64,000 nt of DNA from Acidimicrobiaceae bacterium (GCA_016845585.1 JAERSO010000022.1:117978-181977), one strand, 5' to 3'; positions 27,979-37,114 are shown, numbered from the stretch's first letter. Translations and numbers: made by a program. Notes: a model not told the origin generated them from the letters alone.

Positions 27979-28837
27979 TCAGATCCGCAGGTTGCGGAGC
28001 TGCTCGACGTGGGCCGGGAGATGCAAGTTGGCCTGGATGTCGCCGGCCAGCTCACCCCACGGGCGCGAGCCGCGCTCGACCGACCGTGGGTCAGCAATCC
28101 GTCCCAATCACCACACGACTCGATCACCGTGGCGAGGTTCGCTGGGTCCTGGCACGTTGCGTTCTCGAACAGCGGCTCTCGTTGGAACACGAGGGCGTTC
28201 GAGACAGCGGTCATCGCGAGGTCGTTCAGGGCGACATGGGCGATCACCTGGGCCGCATCCCACTCGCCCTCAGGTGCCGGCGCGAAACCTCGAGCCTCGG
28301 CCTCGGCGAAGAATGTCTCGTATGCGTCGATCAGCGCCTCGAGATCGAGCGGCTGGGACCGCAGCTCCGCACTGTCGGCGAAGTGATCGAGAACGTGTCC
28401 CCACGCCGATGGTCCCACATAGTTCCGGCGTCGCTGCATCCCCTGCTCGCCGAACTGTTCCCATCCGGTGTGGCGCAGCTCCACTCGAGTTCCTGCTGCA
28501 TCCACGGCGAACGTGACGTCAATCCGGCTCGCGTCCTCGGGCGCGCCACCAGGGTGCCATGCCAGTGCCAGACGACTGGGCGGATCCCACTCCAGGACCT
28601 CGGCCCAGGTCGATCGACTGCCATCGGTCGCGAGTTCGACGAGCTCGCCATCGATGAACTGCACGCCCCCTGCGCTCTCCCGAAAGACGCTGTGCGCCGG
28701 AAAGGGCCACCACGCGCCGATCTCGTTGTGAAGACCGCAAACGCGTCATCGATGCTGCGAGCGACCACGGCGGAGCGCACGACCGGCTGAGATCGTGCGA
28801 CCACCGCGGGAGTCGGCTCGGTGAGATGGTCAGTCAT
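27979..28837 (-). pseudogene. SRPBCC (AHSA1)-DinB fusion gene broken by frameshifts
   Basis: Three segments of one protein lie in different frames. The N-terminus (MTDHLTEP to DDAFAVFT) starts at the ATG at 28837. Near 28726-28730 one base is missing, and the AHSA1-like domain (EIGAWWPFPAHSVF, then FIDGELVELATD) continues in another frame. The DinB-like part runs to about 28110. The expected C-terminus (SRPWGELAGDIQANLHLPAHV, ending at the TGA at 27979) is in yet another frame, with some intervening DinB sequence apparently lost. An intact version would be a lipid/ligand-binding SRPBCC protein fused to a DinB-like bundle. It overlaps the arsR-type gene by 8 bases, the usual pairing of a regulator with an AHSA1 protein. 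Confidence 0.65.
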
Positions 28838-29174
28838 TGGCATCAGCTTTTGGTTCGAAGGTCGAGACTCCACGGTCGGTCCTCTCGGCGTGGGTGACGA
28901 ACGCGGCGAGGACGTCGTCCCAGAAGCCGTCCACCCAGGCCCGCACCTCGCCGAGCCCGCCGAGATCGACCGAGTAGAGGTGGCGTGTGCCGGCGGTGCG
29001 GACGTTCACCAGTCCCGCCTCGCGCAGCACCCTCATGTGCTGGGAGACCGCGGGTTGGGTGACGGGAAGCGCGTCAGCCAACATGCCGACCGTCTGCTCT
29101 CCCCCGTGCAGGAGTTCGAGCATTGTCCGTCGGGTCGCGCTGCCCAGCGCATCCAGTGCCAGTCCATTAGCCAC
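28830..29174 (-). CDS. ArsR family transcriptional regulator
   Basis: A 114-residue winged-helix repressor. The recognition region ALPVTQPAVSQHMRVLREAGLV is at about 38-59. No conserved metal-binding CxCxC motif is present, so it is not a typical arsenic sensor; it belongs to the group that precedes AHSA1/SRPBCC genes. It overlaps the damaged SRPBCC-DinB gene by 8 bases and is divergent from the epoxide hydrolase gene. Confidence 0.88.
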   Translation of the reverse strand: MANGLALDALGSATRRTMLELLHGGEQTVGMLADALPVTQPAVSQHMRVLREAGLVNVRTAGTRHLYSVDLGGLGEVRAWVDGFWDDVLAAFVTHAERTDRGVSTFEPKADAND

Positions 29175-29262
29175 GACTGATGCTTAGCAGCCACTTATGC
29201 TCACGTCAACCGCCCAGATGCCGGTCTTTCCATTCACCGTTCTTCCGCTGCATAGTGGGCCC

Positions 29263-29646
29263 ATGACTCCAGCCGAAATCGTCACTGAGTTCATCCGGGC
29301 CATCGAGCGCAAGGACGTCGCCGCGGCGGCGGCCCTCGCCGCAGACGACATCTCCTACGAGAACATGCCGATGGCCCCGATCGTCGGCACCGAGGCGATG
29401 GCCGCGACACTCGAGGCGTTCCTGGCCCCGGCGTCTGGTGTCGATTGGCAGATTCTCGCGCAGTGGGAAGTCGGCCGCACCGTCATCAACGAACGACTGG
29501 ATCGCTTCGAGATCGGCGAGGGCTGGCTCGAACTACCCATCGCCGGCGTGTTCGAGGTGAACGGCGAGGACAAGATCTCGCTCTGGCGTGACTACTTCGA
29601 CATGGGTTCCTACACCCGCCAGATGGCTGATCTCACGGCATCGTGA
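29263..29646 (+). CDS. Limonene-1,2-epoxide hydrolase family protein
   Basis: A 127-residue SnoaL-fold enzyme. The LEH catalytic set is visible: Y32 and N34 (SYENMP), R78 and D80 (NERLDRF) and D110 (WRDYF). It hydrolyses an epoxide to a diol; the native substrate is unknown. The ATG at 29263 is chosen over an upstream Met because homology begins there. Its stop overlaps the next gene's GTG (GTGA). Confidence 0.85.
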   Translation: MTPAEIVTEFIRAIERKDVAAAAALAADDISYENMPMAPIVGTEAMAATLEAFLAPASGVDWQILAQWEVGRTVINERLDRFEIGEGWLELPIAGVFEVNGEDKISLWRDYFDMGSYTRQMADLTAS

Positions 29647-30032
29647 GCGACGCGGAGAACGAGCCCTCCTTCCCCCTCCAGGAGTTTCTCGGCTTCACCA
29701 TCGAGCACGGTGAGGGTTCTGGCACCGTCACCCTTGATCTCGACGACCGGCACCACAACCCGAATGCCGTGGCCCACGGGTCCGTGGCCTTCGCGCTGAT
29801 GGACACCGCCATGGGCGCCGCGGCGGTCAGTGTGATCAAGGAGGGCTCCTCCTGCGCCACCATCGAGATGCACACCCGGTTCCACCGTGGGGCCGTACAC
29901 GGCACGCTGACGGCGAAGGCGATCGTCCTGACCGCCGGGAGTCGAGTCACCCAGCTCGAATGCAAGACCATCGACGACGGCCGGCTCGTGGCGTCGTTCA
30001 CCGGCAGCTTCGCCGTCATCCAGCCCCGCTGA
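29643..30032 (+). CDS. PaaI-type hotdog thioesterase
   Basis: A 129-residue single-hotdog protein with the PaaI-family motif HHNPNAVAHGSVAFALMDTA (N, G and catalytic Asp region at about 39-58). It probably hydrolyses aryl- or acyl-CoA. Translationally coupled to the epoxide hydrolase gene by a four-base overlap; the two together resemble aromatic/epoxide-CoA breakdown gene pairs. Confidence 0.87.
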   Translation: MSDAENEPSFPLQEFLGFTIEHGEGSGTVTLDLDDRHHNPNAVAHGSVAFALMDTAMGAAAVSVIKEGSSCATIEMHTRFHRGAVHGTLTAKAIVLTAGSRVTQLECKTIDDGRLVASFTGSFAVIQPR

Positions 30033-30038
30033 GCGCGC

Positions 30039-31205
30039 TCACCCACCCCAGACGCGCTGCGCGACCTCATTGAGGAGCTCGAGCTTCGCCCACTGTTGAT
30101 CGGGGGTGAGATCATTGCCCGAGATGCCGGAGGCGAACCCGCATTGGGGACTCACCGCCAACTGTTCGATGTCGATGAAGCGGGATGCGTCATCGATGCG
30201 CGCAACCACCTCATCGACCGTCTCGACCCGCCCGGTCTTGGTGGTGATCAATCCAAGCACCACGATCTTGTCCTTTGGCACATAGCGCAGCGGCTCGAAG
30301 CCGCCGGCCCGCTCGGTGTCGTACTCCAGGAGGAATCGGTCGAAGTCCAGCTGCCCGAACACCATCTCCGCGATGCCGTCGTAGTGACCCTCTCGGTGCC
30401 ACATGCTCGCTCGATTCCCGCGGCAGATGTGGACCCCGAACACCGCGCGACCCAGCTGATCGGCGATCGCCCCGTTGCTCGCATCGATCGCCGCCTCGAG
30501 ATTGGCGAGAGGATCCTGACCTCGGGTGCGCATGTGTTCGAGGCTCTCGGGATCGACATAACCGGTGTAGCTCGGCTCGTCGAGCTGCACGTATCGACAG
30601 CCGGCGTCGACCAGACCCGCCACGATCTCCTGCTGCACACCCACCACGTCGTCGAGGAACTCCTGGCGGCTGAGGTAGTGCGGCGCTGAATGCTCGATGT
30701 GACACATTTGCGCGACCCGGTCGGGGCCCATGACCATGGCTTTCACCGGCCGATCGGTGGCGGCAGAAGCGAAGCGCCACTCCCGCAGCGGCAAGCTCTC
30801 GACGAGACGCAGTTTGCCGGTGGCCGGGACACCGTAGGTCACCACCGCGTTGTCGGCCTTCGTGTTCGCCTTTTCGTGTTCACCCCGCAGCGTCGGGTTC
30901 GCGAGCGTCGCCGCCCACGAGCCGCTCCAGAGCTCCCAACCCTCGACCTCCCAGAAACTCGTCTGCCAGCTCAGCCGCCGGAATTCGCCGTCGGAGACAA
31001 TGGGCAGTCCATGCGACTCCTGGGCGGCGAGCACACCCTCGATGGCTCGATCCTGCTCGTCCTGGAGCTGCGTCTCGGACAGCTCACCTCGTCCGAAACG
31101 GAGGAACGACTCGATCAGATCCGGCGGACGCAGCAGGCTGCCGACCTGATCGACACGAGATGTCCTGACTTCTTCCAGATCCACGCTGCAAGCTAGCAAC
31201 GACAT
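30039..31205 (-). CDS. Cobalamin-independent methionine synthase-like (MetE C-terminal family)
   Basis: About 388 residues, corresponding to the catalytic C-terminal barrel of MetE only. Zinc ligands are recognisable as VHICRGN (His and Cys) and SPQCGF (Cys). The barrel substrate motif YVQLDEPSYTGY is also present. Such short MetE-like proteins transfer a methyl group to a thiol; the donor and acceptor may differ from methyltetrahydrofolate and homocysteine. The start is uncertain: ATG at 31205 or GTG at 31184. Divergent from the amidase. Confidence 0.82.
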   Translation of the reverse strand: MSLLACSVDLEEVRTSRVDQVGSLLRPPDLIESFLRFGRGELSETQLQDEQDRAIEGVLAAQESHGLPIVSDGEFRRLSWQTSFWEVEGWELWSGSWAATLANPTLRGEHEKANTKADNAVVTYGVPATGKLRLVESLPLREWRFASAATDRPVKAMVMGPDRVAQMCHIEHSAPHYLSRQEFLDDVVGVQQEIVAGLVDAGCRYVQLDEPSYTGYVDPESLEHMRTRGQDPLANLEAAIDASNGAIADQLGRAVFGVHICRGNRASMWHREGHYDGIAEMVFGQLDFDRFLLEYDTERAGGFEPLRYVPKDKIVVLGLITTKTGRVETVDEVVARIDDASRFIDIEQLAVSPQCGFASGISGNDLTPDQQWAKLELLNEVAQRVWGG

Positions 31206-31238
31206 GCGCCCACGGCCAAGACGTGGCAGAGTCGCGCG

Positions 31239-32645
31239 ATGACAGAGATCTGGCAATGGAACACGGCCACCACTGCAGCGCGAGCGGCAAGCGGCGAGAT
31301 CAGTTCGGCTGAGGTCACCCAGGCACACCTGGATCGTCTGGATGCCGTCAACCCGGCACTCAACGCCGTCACCCAGGACGTGCGCGAGGAAGCGATCGAG
31401 ACCGCGAAGCGCCTCGATGACGCGTTCGCCACGGGAGGACCCGTCGGCCCGCTCCATGGCGTCCCCGTCACCATCAAGGAGAACATCGACGTCACCGGGC
31501 AACCCACACCGAACGGCATGCCCGCCTTCGCCGACCTGATCGCCGACTCGAACTCACCGCTCGTCGAGCATCTACAGGCCGCGGGCGCGGTGATCGTCGG
31601 CCGCACCAACACACCCGAGATGAGCTACCGGTGGCACACCGACAATCCGCTGCGCGGCGAGACCAAGAACCCGTGGTCGAGCAATCGCACCCCTGGTGGG
31701 TCGAGTGGAGGCGCTGCCGCGGCTGTCGTGTCCGGGATCGGCACCATCGCCCACGGCAACGACCTCGGCGGCTCTCTTCGGCAGCCCGCCAACTGCAACG
31801 GTCTGGCCACGATCCGGCCGACCCTCGGGCGCGTGCCCGCACACAATGCGAGTGCACCGGCGGGCCGGAGCCTCGCGCTCCAGCTCATGTCGGTCCAGGG
31901 CCCACTTGCACGCGAGGTGGCTGACGTCCGCCTCGGGTTGGAGGTCATGTCACAGCCGAGCCCCAGGGACCCGTGGTACCGCGACGCGCCGCTCGTCGGA
32001 CCGCCGGTCGCTGGTCCGATCCGCGTGGCCGCCACCTATGGTGCGGAGGGAATCCCCACCGAGCAGCCCGTGAGGAACGCCATCGATGCCGCGGCCCGAC
32101 ATCTCGCCGCCTCCGGCTACGACGTCGAATTCGTGGATCCCCCTTGGCTCAATGAGATCAGGGTCAGCTGGCAGTCGATTCTGGCCACGGAGACGTCGGT
32201 CACGGCGCTCGACCAGCTCCGTGCCATCGGCAGCCCCGACTTCTGCAATGCCATCACCTGGATGTTCGAGGACCACGCCCTCTTGGACCTTGCCGGCTAC
32301 GTCGCGGCCTACACCCGTCGCGGCGAGATCCTCACGGCCTGGACACAGTTCCTCGATCAGTACCCGATCGTCCTCGCACCGGTTTCACAGGAGGTGCCGT
32401 TCGCGCCGAACGCAGACGCCTCGAGCGAAGAGCGCTTCCTGGAGATTCTGCGGGGACACACCTGTCTCGTGGCCGTGAACTATCTCGGTCTTCCCGCCGC
32501 TGCCGTTCCGACCACGATGACCGAAGACGGTCCGGTCGGCGTGCAACTCATCGGTCGCCCGTTCCGCGAAGACATCTGTCTCGACGCGGCGGAGGCGATC
32601 GAGGGCCACGTCGGCGTCATTGCCGAGCAACTCTGGAATCGTTAG
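31239..32645 (+). CDS. Amidase signature family hydrolase
   Basis: A 468-residue amidase with the complete Ser-cisSer-Lys triad: K80 in TIKENIDVTG, the cis-Ser in TPGGSSGGAAAAV (S155/S156) and nucleophile S179 in GNDLGGSLRQPAN. It hydrolyses amides to acid and ammonia; substrate not predictable. It is not GatA, since no gatB or gatC is near. Its TAG overlaps the stop of the convergent UGSC selenoprotein 3 by four bases. Confidence 0.9.
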   Translation: MTEIWQWNTATTAARAASGEISSAEVTQAHLDRLDAVNPALNAVTQDVREEAIETAKRLDDAFATGGPVGPLHGVPVTIKENIDVTGQPTPNGMPAFADLIADSNSPLVEHLQAAGAVIVGRTNTPEMSYRWHTDNPLRGETKNPWSSNRTPGGSSGGAAAAVVSGIGTIAHGNDLGGSLRQPANCNGLATIRPTLGRVPAHNASAPAGRSLALQLMSVQGPLAREVADVRLGLEVMSQPSPRDPWYRDAPLVGPPVAGPIRVAATYGAEGIPTEQPVRNAIDAAARHLAASGYDVEFVDPPWLNEIRVSWQSILATETSVTALDQLRAIGSPDFCNAITWMFEDHALLDLAGYVAAYTRRGEILTAWTQFLDQYPIVLAPVSQEVPFAPNADASSEERFLEILRGHTCLVAVNYLGLPAAAVPTTMTEDGPVGVQLIGRPFREDICLDAAEAIEGHVGVIAEQLWNR

Positions 32646-33175
32646 GGCTCCGGATCCACGCCGGTCAGGATCGCCACGGCGGCACCAACGGCGCGCCGGG
32701 CCGTCGCCTCGAGTTCGTCGGCCGTTGCGCTGCTGATCGGGTGCGGGATCACCACGAACGGGTGACCGTCCGCACCGAGCATGCGGGCCATCAGCTCTGC
32801 CGCAGAGAGGAACTTCTCGGTCATGACTCCGACCGACGGCGTTCCCCGCCGTTCGCCCGTGACGCTGTCGTGCAAACTGCTCGACGAGCAGCTACCTCAA
32901 TCACCGACCCCGGCCACGAGGGCGTGCCACGAGGCAGCCGCGTCCATCGTGTCGACCTCGGCCGGCGCGCTGTAGTTGCCCTTCGTGACCCGGACGACAC
33001 TGGCAACGCCTCGATCCCGAAAGGCCCGCTCCATGGCATCGAAGAACGTCGCCGTGCCCTGCTTGCCGTTGGACAGGAGTCCGACCGTGATCCCGGCCAG
33101 TGACTGGATCCGCGGCGCCGGAGCGAACTCCTGTGGTTCATCGTCGTAGGTCGGGTCCAGGGCTTCGATGGTCAT
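32642..33175 (-). CDS. UGSC family selenoprotein 3
   Basis: 177 residues with the in-frame TGA at 32899-32897 read as selenocysteine (Sec93). The motif is U93-G-S-C96, after the strand HALVAGVGD and before GTPSVGVM. The N-terminal region (LAGITVGLLSNGKQGTATFF) resembles that of UGSC 1. The gene follows its DGLP partner by 6 bases, the reverse gene order of locus 1. A candidate SECIS hairpin lies after the TGA. The reaction is unknown; a selenol/thiol redox pair is implied by U-x-x-C. Confidence 0.9.
32867..32885 (-). promoter_or_regulatory. Putative bacterial SECIS hairpin for UGSC 3
   Basis: Beginning 11 bases after the TGA, GTCG pairs with CGAC and GCA with TGC across one A-A mismatch, around the three-base loop GUU. 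The loop starts at +20 with G first. An alternative hairpin (CTGCTC/GAGCAG, 32877-32891) is stronger but lies closer to the TGA than is usual. Confidence 0.55.
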
Positions 33176-33181
33176 GGCTTC

Positions 33182-34237
33182 TCAGCAATCCACGCACGCG
33201 CCGACCGGCACCGTGACCGCACGCGACTTCGTGCCGAGCCAGGGCGGGATCACGGCTCCGAATCCACCTGCGGGTCCTCCGGCGCCGACAACGAGCAGAT
33301 GCTCGGCATCGGGAAGGGCGTCGTAGCGACGGTCGCCCTTCTCACCCACGACACTGCCCTTTCCACAGTCGGCCCACTCTCGACGGTGAATGTGCGCGCG
33401 CTCGAAGATGTACTGCCGGATGTCGCCCTTGGTCCAGCCCGCCACGACGAAGTGTTCTCGGAGCTGGGGTGGGATCACCACCACATAGTTGCCGGGCCAG
33501 ATCGAGTAGTGGCGCATGTTGGCCCTGATCTCCGCCACGAATGTGTCGAGGATCTCTTCGGGCACGGTCGTCCACTCGTTCATCACCTGCCGGGGTCCGA
33601 GAGCCGCCATGGCCGTAACGGCCGACACATCCGGGTCCCCGAGTCGCTCGTGACCGAGCGAGGGCCAGGACATGCCTTCCTCGTCCTCGGCGATGCAGTA
33701 CGTCAGCTTCCCGGGGTGACCGAATGTCGACCGATCGGTCTCCCCGGGGCGTATGTCGAGCACATTGCGAAGCACCAGGCCGACGCCCCGACCGATACAT
33801 GCGGTGGCCCGGTTCGCCGAACCAAGCGCATTGAAGGTGGCGTCCATACCCAGTTCTCGACGGATGGGCCCGCTCACGATCAACAGGTTGGCCGCTCCTC
33901 CGGTGCTCGCTGAGGGTCCGTGAAGGAGGTACGCCTCGCTCAGCATCGCCGTGATCGCGGTGACCACGACCGGGAAATGTATCGGCAGGCACCCCGCCAT
34001 GACCGCATTGATCGCGACTTTCTCGGCGGTGACCGCCCGCTGCCGTACCGGCTCGACGCCGATGATGTGATCAGGACTGAGCATGACCCAGTCCAGCAGT
34101 GCGGCGACTGCGTCCGCGCTCGGCGCCACGACAGGCAGCCCATCGGTCCAGCCGTTGGCGTGGAAATGCTCCTGCGCACTCACGGCGTCGGAAAGATGCA
34201 GTCGCCGAGAGGACAGGAGTGCGGGATCGATCGCCAC
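33182..34237 (-). CDS. DGLP-family protein, partner of UGSC selenoprotein 3
   Basis: About 351 residues from the GTG at 34237; the frame stays open upstream but there reads as low-complexity Pro/Ser/Thr, antisense to the next gene. It shares GWTDGLPVVAPS (29-40), NAVMAGCLPIHFPVVV with Cys83, and a late VGAGGPAGGFG segment with the DGLP proteins of loci 1 and 2. It ends in C-V-D-C, which could be an additional redox pair. It precedes UGSC selenoprotein 3 by 6 bases on the same strand. Family function unknown; the constant pairing implies a joint enzyme. Confidence 0.8.
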   Translation of the reverse strand: MAIDPALLSSRRLHLSDAVSAQEHFHANGWTDGLPVVAPSADAVAALLDWVMLSPDHIIGVEPVRQRAVTAEKVAINAVMAGCLPIHFPVVVTAITAMLSEAYLLHGPSASTGGAANLLIVSGPIRRELGMDATFNALGSANRATACIGRGVGLVLRNVLDIRPGETDRSTFGHPGKLTYCIAEDEEGMSWPSLGHERLGDPDVSAVTAMAALGPRQVMNEWTTVPEEILDTFVAEIRANMRHYSIWPGNYVVVIPPQLREHFVVAGWTKGDIRQYIFERAHIHRREWADCGKGSVVGEKGDRRYDALPDAEHLLVVGAGGPAGGFGAVIPPWLGTKSRAVTVPVGACVDC

Positions 34238-34302
34238 GACCAAGGACCCTATTGCACCACGAACAAATCCTGGAATATCGGTATCCCTGGAGCGGCCCCG
34301 CC

Positions 34303-34315
34303 CGTCATCTTGACG
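34303..34315. promoter_or_regulatory. Short inverted repeat upstream of the DUF2892 gene
   Basis: CGTCA and TGACG arms separated by TCT lie in the 121-base divergent gap between the DGLP partner and the DUF2892 gene. A TTGCAC (34252-34257) could be a weak -35. Possible operator; no regulator can be assigned. Confidence 0.3.
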
Positions 34316-34358
34316 AGCGGCCACTGAAAGGCCTGCCAGAGACCATGGAGGACATGTC

Positions 34359-34556
34359 ATGAATGAGGCAAGCTGGGATCGAATCGGTCGAGTCGTACTG
34401 GGCGTCGTCCTGCTCATCGTCGGCTTCGGCGTGATGGGCGACACCGGTGGGGTGATCGTCGGGCTCATCGGGTTGGTGCCGCTGCTCACCGGACTGGCCG
34501 GCCGATGCCCCGTCTACTCGCTGCTCGGCATCCGTACGAACAACACGGAGGCCTGA
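34359..34556 (+). CDS. DUF2892 small membrane protein (YgaP-like)
   Basis: 65 residues with two hydrophobic segments (about 10-27 and 30-48) separated by a short Gly-rich turn, followed by RCPVYSLLGIRT, the typical end of DUF2892 (the membrane anchor of YgaP-type rhodaneses). It has a Cys near the second segment. Such proteins often associate with sulfur-transfer proteins, but no rhodanese is next to it. Confidence 0.85.
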   Translation: MNEASWDRIGRVVLGVVLLIVGFGVMGDTGGVIVGLIGLVPLLTGLAGRCPVYSLLGIRTNNTEA

Positions 34557-34587
34557 CCCCGGCCCCAGCGATGGCCGACTACCCCTG

Positions 34588-35128
34588 CTCCACTGGCTCA
34601 TGCGGATCGCCCACAACCTGATCATCGACCGGGCGCGGCGGGCCGACCACGAGATCCTCGTCGACACCGTTGACGACGACTGGCGAGACGACTCCTACTC
34701 GGTGGATGCGGAGGCCGTCTGTGAACTCGCCTCGACACGCGACGAACTCCTGGATGCACTCGTTCGCCTGCCCTACATCTATCGATCCGCGGTGATACTC
34801 CACGACATCGAGGAACATCGTGTCGTCGACATCGCCACGATCCACGACATCTCACTGCCTGCGGCGAAGCAGCGGCTGCGCCGGGGCCGGATGGCCCTCG
34901 TGAGCGCACTCGCCGAAGGTCACGAGCGTCGAGCCGACCGCCTCAGCGATCGAGGCCCATCTCGGCGGTTGTCCCACCTGTCCGCCGCTCTACGCCGCGC
35001 TCGTCGGCGTTCACGACGGGCTGAATCGCCTTCGGGATCCCGATTCCGTGATCGACCCGGTGATCGAGAGACGGATCCGAGACCTGGTGTCCGAAACTGG
35101 GTCCGCAGGGGGTGATGTGCCAAGCTGA
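34588..35128 (+). pseudogene. Decayed ECF-type sigma factor with zinc-finger tail
   Basis: What remains begins in the middle of sigma region 2 (HWLMRIAHNLIIDRARR, from 34591) and includes region 4 (RLPYIYRSAVILHDIEE, then DISLPAAKQRLRRGR). The N-terminal part of region 2 is absent. After LVSALAEGHERRA the frame breaks. A zinc-finger (zf-HC2-like) segment, IEAHLGGCPTCPPLYAALVG, follows in another frame from 34937 to the TGA at 35126-35128. The original was probably one gene with an attached anti-sigma-like finger. At least two deletions are needed to explain it. Confidence 0.6.
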
Positions 35129-35134
35129 TCGGCC

Positions 35135-36178
35135 ATGAGCGCTGATGAAACACCCGGCTACGACGTGCCCGCGGTTGAAGCCTGGCTCGCGGGCCGCGTG
35201 CCGTCCTTGGCGGCGCCGTTCACCTGGACCAAGCTCGAAGGCGGACACTCCAACCTCACGTATCGCCTCGACGGCGCTGATGGTGCGAAGTCAGCGGTGA
35301 TCCGCCGCCCTCCGATGGGCGAGTTGTTGCCGAAGGCGCACGACATGGGACGCGAGTGGGCCTGCATCTCGGCGCTGTGGGGGCGTGTACCGGTCGCCGA
35401 ACCACTCGCCTTCTGTGAGAGCCCGGATGTCACCGGCGCTCATTTCTACGTGATGGGTCTCGTGGACGGGAAGGCGATGTACGGCCGCGCCGACGTCGAG
35501 GAGTGGATCCCGCTCGAGAACCGGACGAAGGCCGCCGAGTCCTGGATCGATGCCCTCGCCGCGCTGCACTCACTCGACATCGATGAGATCGGCCTCGGCG
35601 ATCTCGGTCGCCGCGACGGCTACATCGAACGCCAGATGAAGACCTGGTACCGGTCCTGGACCTCGTCAGCCGAGGCCGCACAGATCGACGATCCGCGCAT
35701 CCACGAACTCCATGACTCGCTCATCGAAGGCATGCCCGAACCAGGTCCGGCCACCGTCGTCCATGGCGACTACGGCACCCACAATGTGATGTTCGGTCCG
35801 GACTCGACGGTGGCTGCCGTCGTCGACTGGGAGATCGCCACGCTCGGTGATCCGATGGCCGACCTCGGCTACGCCATCAACGCGTGGGTCGAAGCGGACG
35901 ACCCGTTCATCGACAAGTCGGAGTCGACGAGCCTCGCCGAGGGATTTCCGTCTCGCCGGCACCTCATCGATCGCTACGCGGCCGTCACTGGTCGCGATGT
36001 CTCACAACTGCCGTACTACCGGGCCTTCAACCGGTTCAAGCTGGCGTGCATCGTGCACGGCGTCTACGCCCGCTACCGGCGGGGCCAGAAGGCCATCGAC
36101 GACGACTCCCTCGAGGAACTTCGCCAACGGATGACCGGGCTGATCGAATCCGCCGTCGCGGATGGCCAGCAACTCTAG
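35135..36178 (+). CDS. Aminoglycoside phosphotransferase-fold kinase (ACAD10/11-type)
   Basis: A 347-residue protein kinase-like fold. The catalytic loop VVHGDYGTHNVMF (about 208-220) and metal-binding VVDWEIATLGDPMADLGY (about 228-245) are intact; the N-lobe has the glycine-containing LEGGHSNLTYRL segment. Close relatives phosphorylate hydroxyacyl-CoAs for beta-oxidation of hydroxy acids, usually next to acyl-CoA dehydrogenases, which are not adjacent here. Six bases separate it from the decayed sigma factor. Confidence 0.87.
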   Translation: MSADETPGYDVPAVEAWLAGRVPSLAAPFTWTKLEGGHSNLTYRLDGADGAKSAVIRRPPMGELLPKAHDMGREWACISALWGRVPVAEPLAFCESPDVTGAHFYVMGLVDGKAMYGRADVEEWIPLENRTKAAESWIDALAALHSLDIDEIGLGDLGRRDGYIERQMKTWYRSWTSSAEAAQIDDPRIHELHDSLIEGMPEPGPATVVHGDYGTHNVMFGPDSTVAAVVDWEIATLGDPMADLGYAINAWVEADDPFIDKSESTSLAEGFPSRRHLIDRYAAVTGRDVSQLPYYRAFNRFKLACIVHGVYARYRRGQKAIDDDSLEELRQRMTGLIESAVADGQQL

Positions 36179-36222
36179 CCGGGAAGCCACGTGCCTCGTA
36201 ACGGGTTCCGAACGCGAGCCCG

Positions 36223-37104
36223 ATGAAACTCCTCTCGCTCTCCGCCCTCGTCATGGTGGCGTTCGCTGCCAACTCGCTGCTGAATCGTGCTGCCCTCGCG
36301 GAGGACCTCATCGGCCCGGCGGGATTCTCGCTGATCCGCGTGGCCAGCGGTGCCCTGATGCTGGTCGCGCTCCTCGGGGGTCGAGGGCGCTCCCTCCCCC
36401 AGCCGCAGGCGCCGCGACTCGTGCCGATCGTCGGTTTGTCGACTTACCTCATCGGCTTCTCGTTCGCCTACGTTTCGCTGGATGCCGGACTCGGTGCCCT
36501 CCTCCTCTTCGGCGGCGTACAGGCGACCATGTTCGTCGGCGCGACCATCGAAGGTGAACGACCACCGCGGAACCATTGGCTTGGCATGGCGGTCTCCGGT
36601 CTCGGCCTCGTTCTGCTCCTCTGGCCCTCGGACGATCTCGAACTGGCGGCGGCCGCGGCGGTGCTGATGCTCGCCGCCGCTGCCGGCTGGGGCGTGTACT
36701 CGTTGGTTGGACGCTCGGTCACCGACCCGTTGGGTGCCACCGCATGGAACTTCGTCTACTCGTTGCCGATCGTCGCAGTCGCGTGGCTCCTGTTCAGGGA
36801 CTCCCAGCCCACGACGGCATCAGGTGTTGGACTCGCAATCATTTCCGGGGCGGTGACGTCGGGAATCGGCTACGCGCTCTGGTACACGGTGCTCCCGAGG
36901 CTGGGAGCCACGATCGGCGCGCTCACCCAGCTCTCGGTCCCCGTCATCGCCATCACACTCGGCGCCATCCTTCTCTCGGAGGCTCTGGCCGCTCAAAGCA
37001 TCGCCGCAGCCGCCCTCGTCCTGGGAGGGATCGCCATCGGCACCACCTCCCGGCCCGCAGTCGGGGATGTCGCACATCTTGATGCCAACGCTGCATCTCC
37101 GTAG
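36223..37104 (+). CDS. EamA/DMT family transporter
   Basis: A 293-residue membrane protein with about ten transmembrane helices arranged as two five-helix EamA repeats; the first repeat runs to about residue 130 and the second contains the AAAGWGVYSLVGR segment. Exports or imports small metabolites such as amino acids or nucleosides. Its 3' end is 10 bases before the next gene's start. Confidence 0.87.
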   Translation: MKLLSLSALVMVAFAANSLLNRAALAEDLIGPAGFSLIRVASGALMLVALLGGRGRSLPQPQAPRLVPIVGLSTYLIGFSFAYVSLDAGLGALLLFGGVQATMFVGATIEGERPPRNHWLGMAVSGLGLVLLLWPSDDLELAAAAAVLMLAAAAGWGVYSLVGRSVTDPLGATAWNFVYSLPIVAVAWLLFRDSQPTTASGVGLAIISGAVTSGIGYALWYTVLPRLGATIGALTQLSVPVIAITLGAILLSEALAAQSIAAAALVLGGIAIGTTSRPAVGDVAHLDANAASP

Positions 37105-37114
37105 TTTCTGCGGG

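Noticed and set aside
32877..32891. CTGCTC/GAGCAG hairpin as the SECIS of UGSC 3.
   Set aside because: Kept only as an alternative: the loop lies about 11 bases after the TGA, nearer than in known bacterial SECIS elements; the 32867-32885 hairpin fits better.
33175..33184. The TGA ending DGLP partner 3 is in the same frame as the ATG of UGSC 3 and follows C-V-D-C, so it could be read as Sec giving a fusion.
   Set aside because: No stable hairpin at SECIS distance follows this TGA, the ATG of UGSC 3 lies two codons later in a normal position, and partner 1 ends with an ordinary stop near the same point.
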